From assembly GCA_023248175.1 (NCBI GenBank), contig JAHFFC010000038.1:1-7745 (forward strand): a stretch of 7,745 nt of DNA, given 5' to 3'. The DNA is from Candidatus Omnitrophota bacterium. GTDB lineage: Bacteria; Omnitrophota; Gorgyraeia; JACOVV01. Under the pieces are notes generated by a model. It was not told the DNA's origin and ran no database searches. It saw only the letters and a list, made by a program, of their open reading frames with translations. Each line of letters opens with the position of its first letter. The first letter of the stretch is position 1. A program made the translations under genes and the position numbers. Of this stretch, positions 1 through 6,548 are shown in pieces.

Positions 1-675
1 CCCGTCAATCGGGCAAAAGCCATTCTGGATGATCTTATCGAAGGGAAAGAAGTGCGGTATGGCTGGTTGGGAGTGAGTATCCAAGATGTCAATAAAGATG
101 TCACTGCTTATTTTGGCATCTCTGATATGCAGGGAGTGATTGTGGCGCAGGTTTTGGAAGGAGGACCAGCCGATCAAGGGGGAATCAAAATCGGTGACGT
201 GATTCGTCTCCTCGATGGAGAGCCGGTGAAAAACACGCGCGCCTTGATCAGCCGCATCAGCCAGACAAAAATCGGCCAAGAGGTTGAAATTAAGGTTTTG
301 AGACAAAAAAAGGAACTGGCTTTGAAGGTGAAGGTTGGAGACCGCCCTTCCAGCACACAACCACTCCCTGCCGCTCAAAGACTCCCTAGAGAAGTCAGTC
401 CTTCCGTCGTTTCCTGGCGGGGGATGGAGGTGCAAAACCTCACTCCCGCGATAAAACAGGAACTGCGTATTACTGACGATACCGGAGTCGTGGTGACCCA
501 GGTTGATCCTGACAGCCCCTCTTACCATTCCGGTATCCGTGTCGGGGACGTTATTTTGGAGATCAATCGAACCCCGGTCCGCAACCAGGGGCACTTTGAA
601 GAAATCACCTCTCAAATTAAGGGAGATGCCCTCATCCGCACCCCCCGTGGATACGTCGTAATCAAACCCGAGTAA
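1..675 (+). CDS. htrA: Do/HtrA-family periplasmic serine protease, C-terminal part (two PDZ domains), 5' end outside window
   Basis: This is the last 224 residues of a Do-type (DegP/DegQ) protease. The family degrades or chaperones misfolded envelope proteins in the periplasm. The frame is open from base 1 and begins with the end of the protease domain (PVNRAKAILDDLIEGK, then the typical RYGWLGV linker into PDZ1). PDZ1 spans about residues 20-100, with the GVIVAQVLEGGPADQGGIKIGDVI signature. After a Pro/Ser-rich linker, PDZ2 covers about 125-220, with GVVVTQVDPDSPSYHSGIRVGDVI. Two PDZ domains are the Do arrangement; DegS-like proteases have one. The His-Asp-Ser triad and any signal peptide lie upstream of the window, so activity cannot be judged. 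A GTG at 52 sits inside the conserved linker and is not the start. The family call is firm; which paralogue it is remains open. Confidence 0.93.
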   Translation, partial: PVNRAKAILDDLIEGKEVRYGWLGVSIQDVNKDVTAYFGISDMQGVIVAQVLEGGPADQGGIKIGDVIRLLDGEPVKNTRALISRISQTKIGQEVEIKVLRQKKELALKVKVGDRPSSTQPLPAAQRLPREVSPSVVSWRGMEVQNLTPAIKQELRITDDTGVVVTQVDPDSPSYHSGIRVGDVILEINRTPVRNQGHFEEITSQIKGDALIRTPRGYVVIKPE

Positions 676-682
676 ATTTATT

Positions 683-711
683 TTGTCCAACTCCTTTTCC
701 TGTGCTAAAAT
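683..711 (+). promoter_or_regulatory. Predicted sigma70-type promoter for the ccsA-mnmA transcript
   Basis: A -35-like TTGTCC (683-688; 4 of 6 consensus bases) is separated by 17 nt from a -10 TAAAAT (706-711; 5 of 6). The -10 is preceded by TG at 703-704, one base upstream, giving an extended -10 element. It starts just after the protease stop codon and would begin transcription near 718. The leader would be about 70 nt and made almost wholly of the inverted repeat at 726-790. This is a motif match only, but both boxes, the spacing and the TG agree. Confidence 0.6.
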
Positions 712-725
712 AGAACACTTTGATA

Positions 726-790
726 ATCCCACCGCCTGCCGGTTAGAAATTTAGAGGAAGTAGGTGGTGGCGAAAGGCAGGTGGTGGGAT
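726..790 (+). promoter_or_regulatory. Leader hairpin that can occlude the ccsA ribosome binding site and start codon
   Basis: The arms 726-740 and 776-790 are complementary over 15 positions, with one G-U wobble (734/782) and a 35-nt loop. The 3' arm contains the AGGTGG ribosome binding site (779-784) and the first two bases of the ccsA ATG (789-791). The nine-base word AGGTGGTGG occurs twice, at 762-770 and 779-787. The 5' arm can therefore pair instead with the upstream copy (729-739 with 760-770, 11 pairs including two G-U), which would leave the start region free. It may be a translational switch or thermosensor, or simply a palindromic repeat that landed here. The complementarity is visible; the function is inferred. 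Confidence 0.55.
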
Positions 791-1487
791 GAGTTGGCCT
801 CAGTGGGGGGTTGAAACAGCTACTACCTGGTATGTCGTTTCAGCGGCGGCTTATCTTTTAAGCCTGAACCAGTGGCCCCAGTGGCTAAACATGGATGCCT
901 CCCTTCTTGAAAAAATTGCAAGAGGCTCATTGCTGTTGGGTTTTGTTCTGGTAGTTCTCTCTTTACTGCATGAAGGAATCCTGGTCACCAGCGAATACAA
1001 GGCGTTTATTTTTTTGAGTGTGTCTATTTTATTCATTCACGGATTCTTTAACAGGAAGAGAGAGTGGATCGGGCTGAACGTGTTGGTTGTCCTTTTGGCT
1101 CTTTTTTCTTTGGGTTACGCGCAGTGGTTTGATCGTTTGGATCTTCCTGCGGAACCGCTCGGCCGATCCCGATGGTTTATTGCTCACTCGACGCTGCAAT
1201 TTTTAAGCTATGGATTTCTGGCGGTTTCATTCGCGACTTGGTTTTTTTATTGGATCTCGCGATGGAAGCGGCGAGTGGATGAAAAAGTAATAGAACCGTT
1301 GCTCGTTGCCAGCCATAAGATGCTGGCAATCGGATTTCTATCGCTGACTGGAAGTGTTATCAGCGGATTTATTTCAACCCAGCAGGTCTATGGAAGCTAT
1401 TGGGGATGGGAACCCAATGAGGTTTTAGTGCTGGTGTTGTGGTCTGTCCTGGCTGGTTATCTATGGAAAAAGAACGCGTTGTCGTAG
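789..1487 (+). CDS. CcsA/HemX-like cytochrome c assembly protein, short and divergent
   Basis: This is a 232-residue polytopic membrane protein with about six or seven hydrophobic segments (roughly 12-27, 46-64, 70-86, 94-112, 131-156, 178-198 and 210-226). The CcsA/CcmC/HemX superfamily handles heme for cytochrome c maturation (CcsA, CcmC) or affects heme synthesis (HemX). Support comes from the conserved His at the start of a membrane helix (IAHSTLQFLSYGF, H133) and the GSYWGWEPNEV segment (202-212), which matches the tryptophan-rich heme-binding WWD signature GxYWxWDPKE. Two features are odd: the signature has Glu for Asp and Asn for Lys, and the protein stops about 20 residues later. The usual helix end with the YLH histidine reads GYLWKK here, and the final helix is absent. 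ATG 789 is the only start after the in-frame stop at 744. The gene overlaps mnmA by 25 nt. HemX-like and CcsA-like roles cannot be told apart here. Confidence 0.72.
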   Translation: MSWPQWGVETATTWYVVSAAAYLLSLNQWPQWLNMDASLLEKIARGSLLLGFVLVVLSLLHEGILVTSEYKAFIFLSVSILFIHGFFNRKREWIGLNVLVVLLALFSLGYAQWFDRLDLPAEPLGRSRWFIAHSTLQFLSYGFLAVSFATWFFYWISRWKRRVDEKVIEPLLVASHKMLAIGFLSLTGSVISGFISTQQVYGSYWGWEPNEVLVLVLWSVLAGYLWKKNALS

Positions 1488-2539
1488 CGATGAGTGGTGG
1501 AGTGGATAGTTCTGTCACTGCCGCATTGGTGAAGGAGGCGGGGTTTGATGTTATTGGAATTACTCTCAAAACCTGGCCCTCTGAGCTGTGCGAGAATGAC
1601 AGCCCCAAAACCTGCTGTTCCCTGCGGGATGTCGAAGACGCCCGGTCGGTCGCGGCGATGCTGGATATTCCTTTTCATGTTTTGAATGTGGAAGAGGAAT
1701 TCAAAAAATACGTGATGGACTATTTCACAGAGGAGTATGCTCAAGGAAGGACACCCCATCCTTGTGTTCAGTGCAATGATAAAGTGAAGTTTTTAGCTCT
1801 GTGGAAACGGGTGAAACCTTTGGGGGCGCGTTATATCGCTACCGGTCACTACGCTCAGGTGGCGTTTGATCCCGGATGGGGGCGTTACGTCGTCAGGGAA
1901 GCGGCTGATTCCAGCAAGGATCAATCGTATGTTTTATTTGGGCTCACTCAAGAGCAACTTTCTTATACTCAGTTTCCCATCGGAAGTTTTACCAAACAGC
2001 AGATTCGCGCGAAAGCGAAAGAGCTGGGCCTGCGGGTTTTTGACAAACCGGACAGCCAGGAGATTTGTTTTATCCCCGATCATGACACGCGGGGATTCCT
2101 GAAGAAGGCTTTAGAGGGACGGGATCTCTCGGGGAGAATCGTGGATAAAGAAGGGAATGTTTTAGGAACCCATTCGGGGATTTTTCAGTTTACCATCGGC
2201 CAGAGAGAAGGTTTAGGCGTCAACCGTGGCAAACCTTCTTATGTCATCGAGATTGAGTCGCTGACTCATGATCTGATCATTGGTGATCGCGACGATTGTT
2301 TTTCGAAGGAATGTATTGTTTCAAAAATAAACTGGCAGGCGTTTGAAAGTTTATCCGACCCCATCCAAGTACAGGTAAAGATTCGGTATAAGCATCCCAA
2401 AACACCTGCGATCGTTTATCCGGAAAGAAATAACGAAGTTCGTGTGGTTTTTGATGAACCGCAGAGTGCTGTAACCCCAGGGCAGGCGGCTGTGTTTTAT
2501 AACGGGGATACCGTGTTGGGAGGGGGATGGATTAAATAA
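1463..2539 (+). CDS. mnmA: tRNA-specific 2-thiouridylase MnmA
   Basis: MnmA uses ATP and relayed sulfur to make 2-thiouridine at wobble U34 of the Lys, Glu and Gln tRNAs in the cytoplasm. The 358 residues fit the family length. Seen: the PP-loop SGGVDSS (11-17) for ATP, CCSLRDVEDA (51-60), GRTPHPCVQCN (95-105) with the expected catalytic Cys at 104, TGHYA (127-131), the DSSKDQSYVL tRNA/ATP segment (149-158), SQEICF with the second active Cys at 202, and the C-terminal beta-barrel with FTIGQREGLGV and RYKHP. Position 101 is Cys where E. coli has the catalytic Asp99, giving a CxxC pair. ATG 1463 is chosen because the PP-loop normally begins about 10 residues in. A GTG at 1439 would add eight residues that are also coding for the upstream gene. 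No strong ribosome binding site is visible, so translation may be coupled to the ccsA-like gene it overlaps. Confidence 0.97.
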   Translation: MEKERVVVAMSGGVDSSVTAALVKEAGFDVIGITLKTWPSELCENDSPKTCCSLRDVEDARSVAAMLDIPFHVLNVEEEFKKYVMDYFTEEYAQGRTPHPCVQCNDKVKFLALWKRVKPLGARYIATGHYAQVAFDPGWGRYVVREAADSSKDQSYVLFGLTQEQLSYTQFPIGSFTKQQIRAKAKELGLRVFDKPDSQEICFIPDHDTRGFLKKALEGRDLSGRIVDKEGNVLGTHSGIFQFTIGQREGLGVNRGKPSYVIEIESLTHDLIIGDRDDCFSKECIVSKINWQAFESLSDPIQVQVKIRYKHPKTPAIVYPERNNEVRVVFDEPQSAVTPGQAAVFYNGDTVLGGGWIK

Positions 2540-2600
2540 ATTCAAAATTCAAAGCTTAAAATTCAAAATTTTGGAATTTGGATTTTGTAATTTGGATTTT
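2538..2600 (+). repeat. A/T-rich inverted repeat built from a 14-nt (2 x 7) period
   Basis: The left half repeats AAATTCAAA at 2538, 2545 and 2559. The right half repeats AATTTGGATTTT at 2575 and 2589, again 14 nt apart. The two halves are imperfectly complementary about a centre at 2568/2569, where the 10-bp palindrome CAAAATTTTG (2564-2573) lies. Pairing continues with mismatches and wobbles out to 2538/2599. The element begins on the mnmA stop codon and ends just before the tRNA. It looks like a dispersed short repeat. It lacks the G/C stem and T-run of an ordinary intrinsic terminator, although the hairpin might still slow or stop transcription. Confidence 0.6.
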
Positions 2601-2607
2601 CTGAAAA

Positions 2608-2682
2608 GGTGGTGTAGCTCAGCCTGGTCAGAGCGAGCGGCTCATACCCGCTATGTCAGTGGTTCGAATCCACTCACCACCA
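2608..2682 (+). tRNA. tRNA with CAU anticodon, most likely elongator tRNA-Met
   Basis: All four arms fold. The acceptor is 2608-2614 with 2675-2681 (seven perfect pairs), the D-stem GCTC/GAGC (2617-2620, 2631-2634), the anticodon stem AGCGG/CCGCT (2636-2640, 2648-2652), and the T-stem AGTGG/CCACT (2658-2662, 2670-2674) with loop TTCGAAT. The anticodon CAT is at 2643-2645 and the discriminator A at 2682. CCA is not encoded. A paired G1-C72 and the absence of the three-G:C anticodon stem exclude the initiator. The loop CTCATAC and acceptor pairs 4-69 and 5-68 as G-C (the E. coli tRNA-Ile2 has C-G there) favour elongator Met over the lysidine-modified Ile2. Because tilS is next door, Ile2 stays a minor alternative. 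Confidence 0.93.
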
Positions 2683-2800
2683 TTCTGCTTCGCCCTTCGA
2701 CAAGTAAGATGATGGTAGGGCTACGCAGCAATAGATAGACGAAGCAGAATGCCGCTGCGAAGCGCTATCGGCTATTGATCATCGAAGCGCGAAGCAGGGC
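2681..2800 (+). repeat. Palindromic repeat cluster between the tRNA and tilS
   Basis: A perfect 12-bp inverted repeat (2681-2692 with 2740-2751, CATTCTGCTTCG and its complement) begins at the last acceptor base of the tRNA. Nested inside is GCCCT/AGGGC (2692-2696 with 2717-2721). The word CGAAGC recurs at 2740, 2758, 2783 and 2790, and in reverse orientation at 2687. A short stem GCGCT/AGCGC (2762-2766, 2786-2790) can form further on. No open frame, T-run or convincing promoter is visible. The build resembles a dispersed REP-like or MITE-like intergenic repeat, possibly several degraded units. The pairing is seen; the class is inferred. Confidence 0.55.
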
Positions 2801-2817
2801 AGAGTTAGAGCAAAACC

Positions 2818-3876
2818 ATGAAACCCGATCTGATTAAAAAAGTCTCCAAATACATTGATACCTGGCGGTTGCTGGAGCAGGGGGATCGAGTTTTAGTGGG
2901 CGTCTCTGGTGGGAGTGATTCGGTAGCGTTGGCGGTTTTATTGCATCAACTAGCACCTAAGTATCGCTTGAAACTTTATTGGGTTCATGTGAATCATCAG
3001 ATCCGCCCGGAATCGGGGGAGGACGCCGACTTTGTCCAGAGCCTGGCAGCGCGATTGGGAGTTTCTTTATCGGTAGAAAAAATTGCCCCTCTTTTCGCGG
3101 CCCGGAGTCAAAAACGTTCCTTAGAGGAAACTGCCAGGGAATTGCGCTTTAAGGTTTTCGAGAAAGTAGCCGAGGAAGTAGGAATCTGCCGGATTGCCCT
3201 GGCTCACCATCAGAATGACCAGGCGGAAACTGTTTTAATGCGGATCATCCGAGGGAGCGGGACACAGGGAATTGGAGCGATGGCTCCCCTGACTTTGTGG
3301 CGTGGTAAAATGATTATTCGTCCATTGCTGGAGTGTGCTAAGAAAGAGCTGCGGGATTGGTTGATCAAGCGTGATGTACCATGGAGAGAGGATAGTTCCA
3401 ATCAAAATAAGGAATACCTGCGCAACCGGATTCGTAATCACTTGATTCCTTTGCTAGAAGAATCATATAATAAAAAGATTCAGGAGCGGTTGGCGACATT
3501 GGCAGCTTGTGTCCAGGAGGACCAGGCTTATATCGAAAGCAGCTCCAAGGATATTTATCAGCAATTAGCGATTCGCTCAGAGGGTCGAATTCATATTCCG
3601 TTAAACCGTCTTTTATTGCTGCCGAAGGCGATCCAACGGCAAATCACGCGATTGGCGATCAATGAGATTCAGGAGAATCTCAAGAAGATTGATTTCCGTC
3701 ATTGGAAGGAAGTGGAGGATTTATATTATTTTCGGCCGGGACGGTCTGAAGTTCATTTGCCAAGGGGCATCGTCGTCCAGAAAATAAAGGAGAAAATCGT
3801 TTTTTACAGAGGAGAAATTTATGCCAGAGGCAGTAAAGAGAGACAAAAAACCAAAACAGCAACCTTCACAGCCTAA
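2818..3876 (+). CDS. tilS: tRNA(Ile)-lysidine synthase TilS
   Basis: TilS ligates lysine to C34 of the CAU-anticodon isoleucine tRNA with ATP, switching its decoding to AUA and its charging to isoleucine. The 352-residue product shows the N-type PP-loop SGGSDS (30-35), HVNHQIRPES (57-66), SLEETARELRF (101-111), the HHQNDQAETVLMRIIRGSG core (130-148), IIRPLL (166-171), and the EDSSNQNKEYLRNRIR motif (191-206). A helical substrate-binding region follows, and the protein ends soon after the LPRG strand. It is much shorter than the E. coli enzyme (about 430 residues) and appears to lack the separate C-terminal domain, like the short Aquifex-type enzymes. ATG 2818 gives a normal N-terminus, though the ribosome binding site before it is weak. 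The last 56 nt overlap ftsH. Confidence 0.96.
   Translation: MKPDLIKKVSKYIDTWRLLEQGDRVLVGVSGGSDSVALAVLLHQLAPKYRLKLYWVHVNHQIRPESGEDADFVQSLAARLGVSLSVEKIAPLFAARSQKRSLEETARELRFKVFEKVAEEVGICRIALAHHQNDQAETVLMRIIRGSGTQGIGAMAPLTLWRGKMIIRPLLECAKKELRDWLIKRDVPWREDSSNQNKEYLRNRIRNHLIPLLEESYNKKIQERLATLAACVQEDQAYIESSSKDIYQQLAIRSEGRIHIPLNRLLLLPKAIQRQITRLAINEIQENLKKIDFRHWKEVEDLYYFRPGRSEVHLPRGIVVQKIKEKIVFYRGEIYARGSKERQKTKTATFTA
3808..3814 (+). promoter_or_regulatory. ftsH ribosome binding site, inside the tilS reading frame
   Basis: AGAGGAG lies 6 nt before the ATG at 3821. It is a strong Shine-Dalgarno match and fixes the ftsH start even though this ATG lies 56 nt inside tilS. Confidence 0.85.
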
Positions 3877-5674
3877 TCCAGCCAGGTTTCTGGTAGTCTG
3901 GATGCTGTTGCTGGTGGCGCTCATGTATTTATTTCGCGGCGAGAGTTCCGTGTTGGTCAAAGGGGACACTCGCGAACTAACCTATGGAGAATATTTCCGC
4001 GTTCTTCAACAAGAGAGTGCTTCGGTCAAGACGGCGGTGAAGGTGGATAATGTCGTGAAGGGAGAGTTTGCAGATGGCACTCATTATGTGGTTTATACGC
4101 CAGATAATGATCCTGAATTACTTTCTCTACTCCGGCAGAAAGTTCCTACCTTTAAGGTAGAGCCGCCCAGAACTTTTCTAACGAATGTATTTTTTACGAT
4201 GCTGGGACCTCTTTTCTTTGTAGGGCTTCTCTGGTTTTTATTTTATCGAGGAGCTCAAGGAGGGGGGAGAATTCTGGCGTTTGGCAAGAGCCATGCGCGT
4301 CAAATTGGTAGCCAGGAGATTAAGATAACGTTTAATGATGTCGCGGGAGTGGATGAGGCTAAGGAAGAACTGCAGGAGATTATCGAGTTTCTGAAGGACC
4401 CGAAGAAGTTTACCCGGTTGGGAGGAAAAATTCCCAAGGGAGTTTTGCTCATGGGTCCCCCGGGAACAGGGAAAACATTACTTGCGAAAGCGGTGGCTGG
4501 AGAAGCCGGTGTTCCTTTTTACAGCATCAGCGGTTCGGACTTCGTCGAAATGTTCGTTGGAGTCGGGGCTTCCAGGGTCCGCGATCTCTTTGAAACCGCC
4601 AAGAAATCAGCGAAGGCCAGCGGCAAAGGGTGCATTATCTTTATTGATGAGATTGACGCAGTCGGCCGCCAGCGGTTTGCGGGAATCGGCGGCGGGCATG
4701 ATGAACGGGAGCAAACTCTTAATGCGTTGCTCGTAGAAATGGACGGATTCAATACTCAGGAGGGGGTCATCTTAGTGGCGGCCACCAACCGTCCGGATGT
4801 TTTGGATCCGGCACTGCTTCGTCCCGGTCGTTTTGACCGAACGATCGTCATTGACCGTCCTGATTTAATTGGCCGAGAGGGAATCCTAAAGGTTCACACT
4901 CGTGCAGTGAAGGTGGATAAAAACGTAAACTTGAACGCGATTGCCCAGCAGACACCGGGACTTTCCGGTGCGGATCTAGCGAACTTAGTCAATGAAGCGG
5001 CCCTTCTATCCGCCCGCCATGACAAAGATTCAGTGACTCAAGAAGAACTCGAGGATGCTATCGAACGAGTCATGGCCGGGCCGGAGCGAAAGAGCCGTGT
5101 GATTAGTCCCGATGAGAAAAGGAGGGTTGCCTATCACGAAGCGGGACATGCCCTTCTTGCTTTGTTAATTCCTGGGGCCGATCCCTTGCATAAAGTTTCG
5201 ATCATTCCGAGAGGGACGGCGGCACTGGGATATACGATGCAATTGCCGATTCAGGATCGTTATTTGATGACACAAGCGGAACTGTTGGCGAAACTGATCG
5301 TTCTTCTGGGAGGGCGGGTGAGCGAGGAACTTTTGTTCCATGAAATCAGCACCGGGGCCCAGAACGATCTTGAGATTGCGACCGATATTGCCCGCCGGAT
5401 GGTTTGTGAGTATGGAATGAGTGAGAAACTAGGGCATCTCACTTTTGGGAAACGGGATCGTCAGATTTTTCTTGGCAGGGATATTCTGGAAGAGAAAAAC
5501 TACAGCGAGCAGACTGCTGTTGTCATTGATGGAGAGGTTCGCCGTATTATTCAAGAAAGCCACGGCCGCGCCATGGAAGAACTTTCCAAACAACAAGAAA
5601 AATTGAAATTGATTGCTGAACGTCTTCTGGAACGAGAGGTTCTGGATGCCGATGAAGTCAGGCGAATGTTATAA
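3821..5674 (+). CDS. ftsH: ATP-dependent zinc metalloprotease FtsH
   Basis: FtsH is a hexameric inner-membrane AAA+ protease that extracts and degrades misfolded membrane proteins and some short-lived regulators. The 617 residues match the usual length. In order: a charged N-terminus; a first membrane helix (about 22-38); a periplasmic domain; a second helix (about 119-142); Walker A GPPGTGKT (212-219); the FVGVGA pore loop (245-250); Walker B IIFIDE (272-277); the second region of homology ATNRPD...RPGRFDR (321-340); the zinc site HEAGH (439-443), with Asp516 in TGAQND as the likely third ligand; and a C-terminal helical, coiled-coil-prone tail (about 570-605). Every catalytic residue I looked for is present. 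It is embedded between tilS and folP, overlapping both, and is probably co-transcribed with them. Confidence 0.98.
   Translation: MPEAVKRDKKPKQQPSQPNPARFLVVWMLLLVALMYLFRGESSVLVKGDTRELTYGEYFRVLQQESASVKTAVKVDNVVKGEFADGTHYVVYTPDNDPELLSLLRQKVPTFKVEPPRTFLTNVFFTMLGPLFFVGLLWFLFYRGAQGGGRILAFGKSHARQIGSQEIKITFNDVAGVDEAKEELQEIIEFLKDPKKFTRLGGKIPKGVLLMGPPGTGKTLLAKAVAGEAGVPFYSISGSDFVEMFVGVGASRVRDLFETAKKSAKASGKGCIIFIDEIDAVGRQRFAGIGGGHDEREQTLNALLVEMDGFNTQEGVILVAATNRPDVLDPALLRPGRFDRTIVIDRPDLIGREGILKVHTRAVKVDKNVNLNAIAQQTPGLSGADLANLVNEAALLSARHDKDSVTQEELEDAIERVMAGPERKSRVISPDEKRRVAYHEAGHALLALLIPGADPLHKVSIIPRGTAALGYTMQLPIQDRYLMTQAELLAKLIVLLGGRVSEELLFHEISTGAQNDLEIATDIARRMVCEYGMSEKLGHLTFGKRDRQIFLGRDILEEKNYSEQTAVVIDGEVRRIIQESHGRAMEELSKQQEKLKLIAERLLEREVLDADEVRRML
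5634..5639 (+). promoter_or_regulatory. folP ribosome binding site, inside the ftsH reading frame
   Basis: GAGAGG lies 6 nt before ATG 5646 and 12 nt before the next in-frame ATG at 5652. The spacing favours 5646 as the folP start. Confidence 0.6.
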
Positions 5675-6548
5675 GACTTTCCTCTGTGGAGACTATTCTT
5701 TCCCATTAGGGGAGAGAACCTACCTTATGGGGGTTTTGAACATCACTCCCGATTCGTTTAGCGGCGACGGACTTCTTCAAGGAAAAAACCCTTCCGAAAC
5801 TGCAGAGGCATCGCTTCGTATAGCTCAGAATATGGTGAACTGCGGCGCTGATCTGATTGACGTGGGGGGAGAATCCAGCCGTCCTGGGGCTTTGAGCATT
5901 TCGGAACAAGAAGAGATCGACCGTGTCGGCGGAGTGATAAAACTCCTTTCGGGGAATCTGCGCGTTCCCATTTCTGTGGATACTTATAAAGCCTCTGTCG
6001 CGGAAGAAGCCCTGAAGAATGGGGCTTCTTGGGTCAACGACATTACTGGATTAACAGGGGATCCCCGAATGGCTCCCCTCATCGCTTCGAGCGGTGCTTC
6101 AGTGGCCATAATGCATATGAAGGGGATATCGGCGACAATGCAGCATATGGCTGTGTACCAAGATTTGATGGGGGAGATCATCGAATTCTTCCAGAATAGT
6201 ATTCAGTTAGCTCGATCGGCGGGCATTACGGAAAATCGAATTTTTCTAGATCCCGGTATCGGTTTTGGTAAAACTGTCGAGCATAACCTCGAAATTTTGC
6301 GGTTGCTGGGCAGATTTAAAAAACTGGGGTATCCCATCTTGGTGGGAACTTCGCGAAAATCATTCATCGGGAAAATTTTGAACGATCGTCCCGTTGACAG
6401 GCGATTATGGGGAACTGCTGCCACCGTGGCTTTGGCGATTGCCAACGGGGCCGATATGATTCGTGTGCATGATATTGCTGAAATGAAGGATGTTGTCAGC
6501 ATCGCTGATGCTGTTGTTAGAGACCCACAAAGAGGCAATATTGATTGA
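5646..6548 (+). CDS. folP: Dihydropteroate synthase
   Basis: FolP joins 4-aminobenzoate to hydroxymethyl-dihydropterin pyrophosphate to give dihydropteroate in cytoplasmic folate synthesis, and is the sulfonamide target. The 300-residue TIM barrel carries MGVLNITPDSFS (28-39, loop 1), DVGGESSRPG (72-81, loop 2), SVDT (110-113), ND (131-132), MHMKG (156-160), DPGIGFGKT (202-210), GTSRKS (234-239) and RVHD (273-276), which are the pterin and phosphate sites. The loop residues Phe38 and Pro80, whose equivalents are commonly changed in sulfonamide resistance, are the normal ones. After MHMKG the usual TPxTMQ reads ISATMQ. A TTG at 5613 could lengthen the frame by 11 residues, but ATG 5646 has the better-placed ribosome binding site. 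The gene overlaps ftsH by 29 nt and cdaA by 8 nt. Confidence 0.96.
   Translation: MPMKSGECYKTFLCGDYSFPLGERTYLMGVLNITPDSFSGDGLLQGKNPSETAEASLRIAQNMVNCGADLIDVGGESSRPGALSISEQEEIDRVGGVIKLLSGNLRVPISVDTYKASVAEEALKNGASWVNDITGLTGDPRMAPLIASSGASVAIMHMKGISATMQHMAVYQDLMGEIIEFFQNSIQLARSAGITENRIFLDPGIGFGKTVEHNLEILRLLGRFKKLGYPILVGTSRKSFIGKILNDRPVDRRLWGTAATVALAIANGADMIRVHDIAEMKDVVSIADAVVRDPQRGNID
6531..6535 (+). promoter_or_regulatory. cdaA ribosome binding site supporting a TTG start
   Basis: AGAGG ends 5 nt before TTG 6541, near the folP stop codon. It supports the TTG over the in-frame ATGs at 6490 and 6508, which would add 11-17 residues not expected in this family. Confidence 0.6.

Noticed and set aside
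1439..1462. GTG at 1439 as the mnmA start
   Set aside because: It adds eight residues before the normal MnmA N-terminus and has no ribosome binding site; ATG 1463 places the PP-loop at the expected distance.
1440..1500. Frameshift explaining the short CcsA-like protein
   Set aside because: The bases after the stop are coding for the well-conserved MnmA N-terminus, and no other frame there continues the membrane protein.
2540..2606. Intrinsic terminator after mnmA
   Set aside because: The hairpin is almost pure A/T with mismatches and has no G/C stem followed by a T-run.
2608..2682. Initiator tRNA-fMet
   Set aside because: Position 1-72 is a normal G-C pair and the anticodon stem lacks the three consecutive G:C pairs.
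2697..2780. Promoter for tilS in the gap after the tRNA
   Set aside because: No -35/-10 pair with acceptable spacing could be found; tilS may be read from an upstream promoter.
2663..2817. tRNA attachment site of an integrated element
   Set aside because: No second copy of the tRNA 3' end, no integrase, and only housekeeping genes on both sides.
6490..6540. ATG 6490 or ATG 6508 as the cdaA start
   Set aside because: Both fall inside conserved folP sequence and add 11-17 residues absent from the family; TTG 6541 has an AGAGG site 5 nt upstream.
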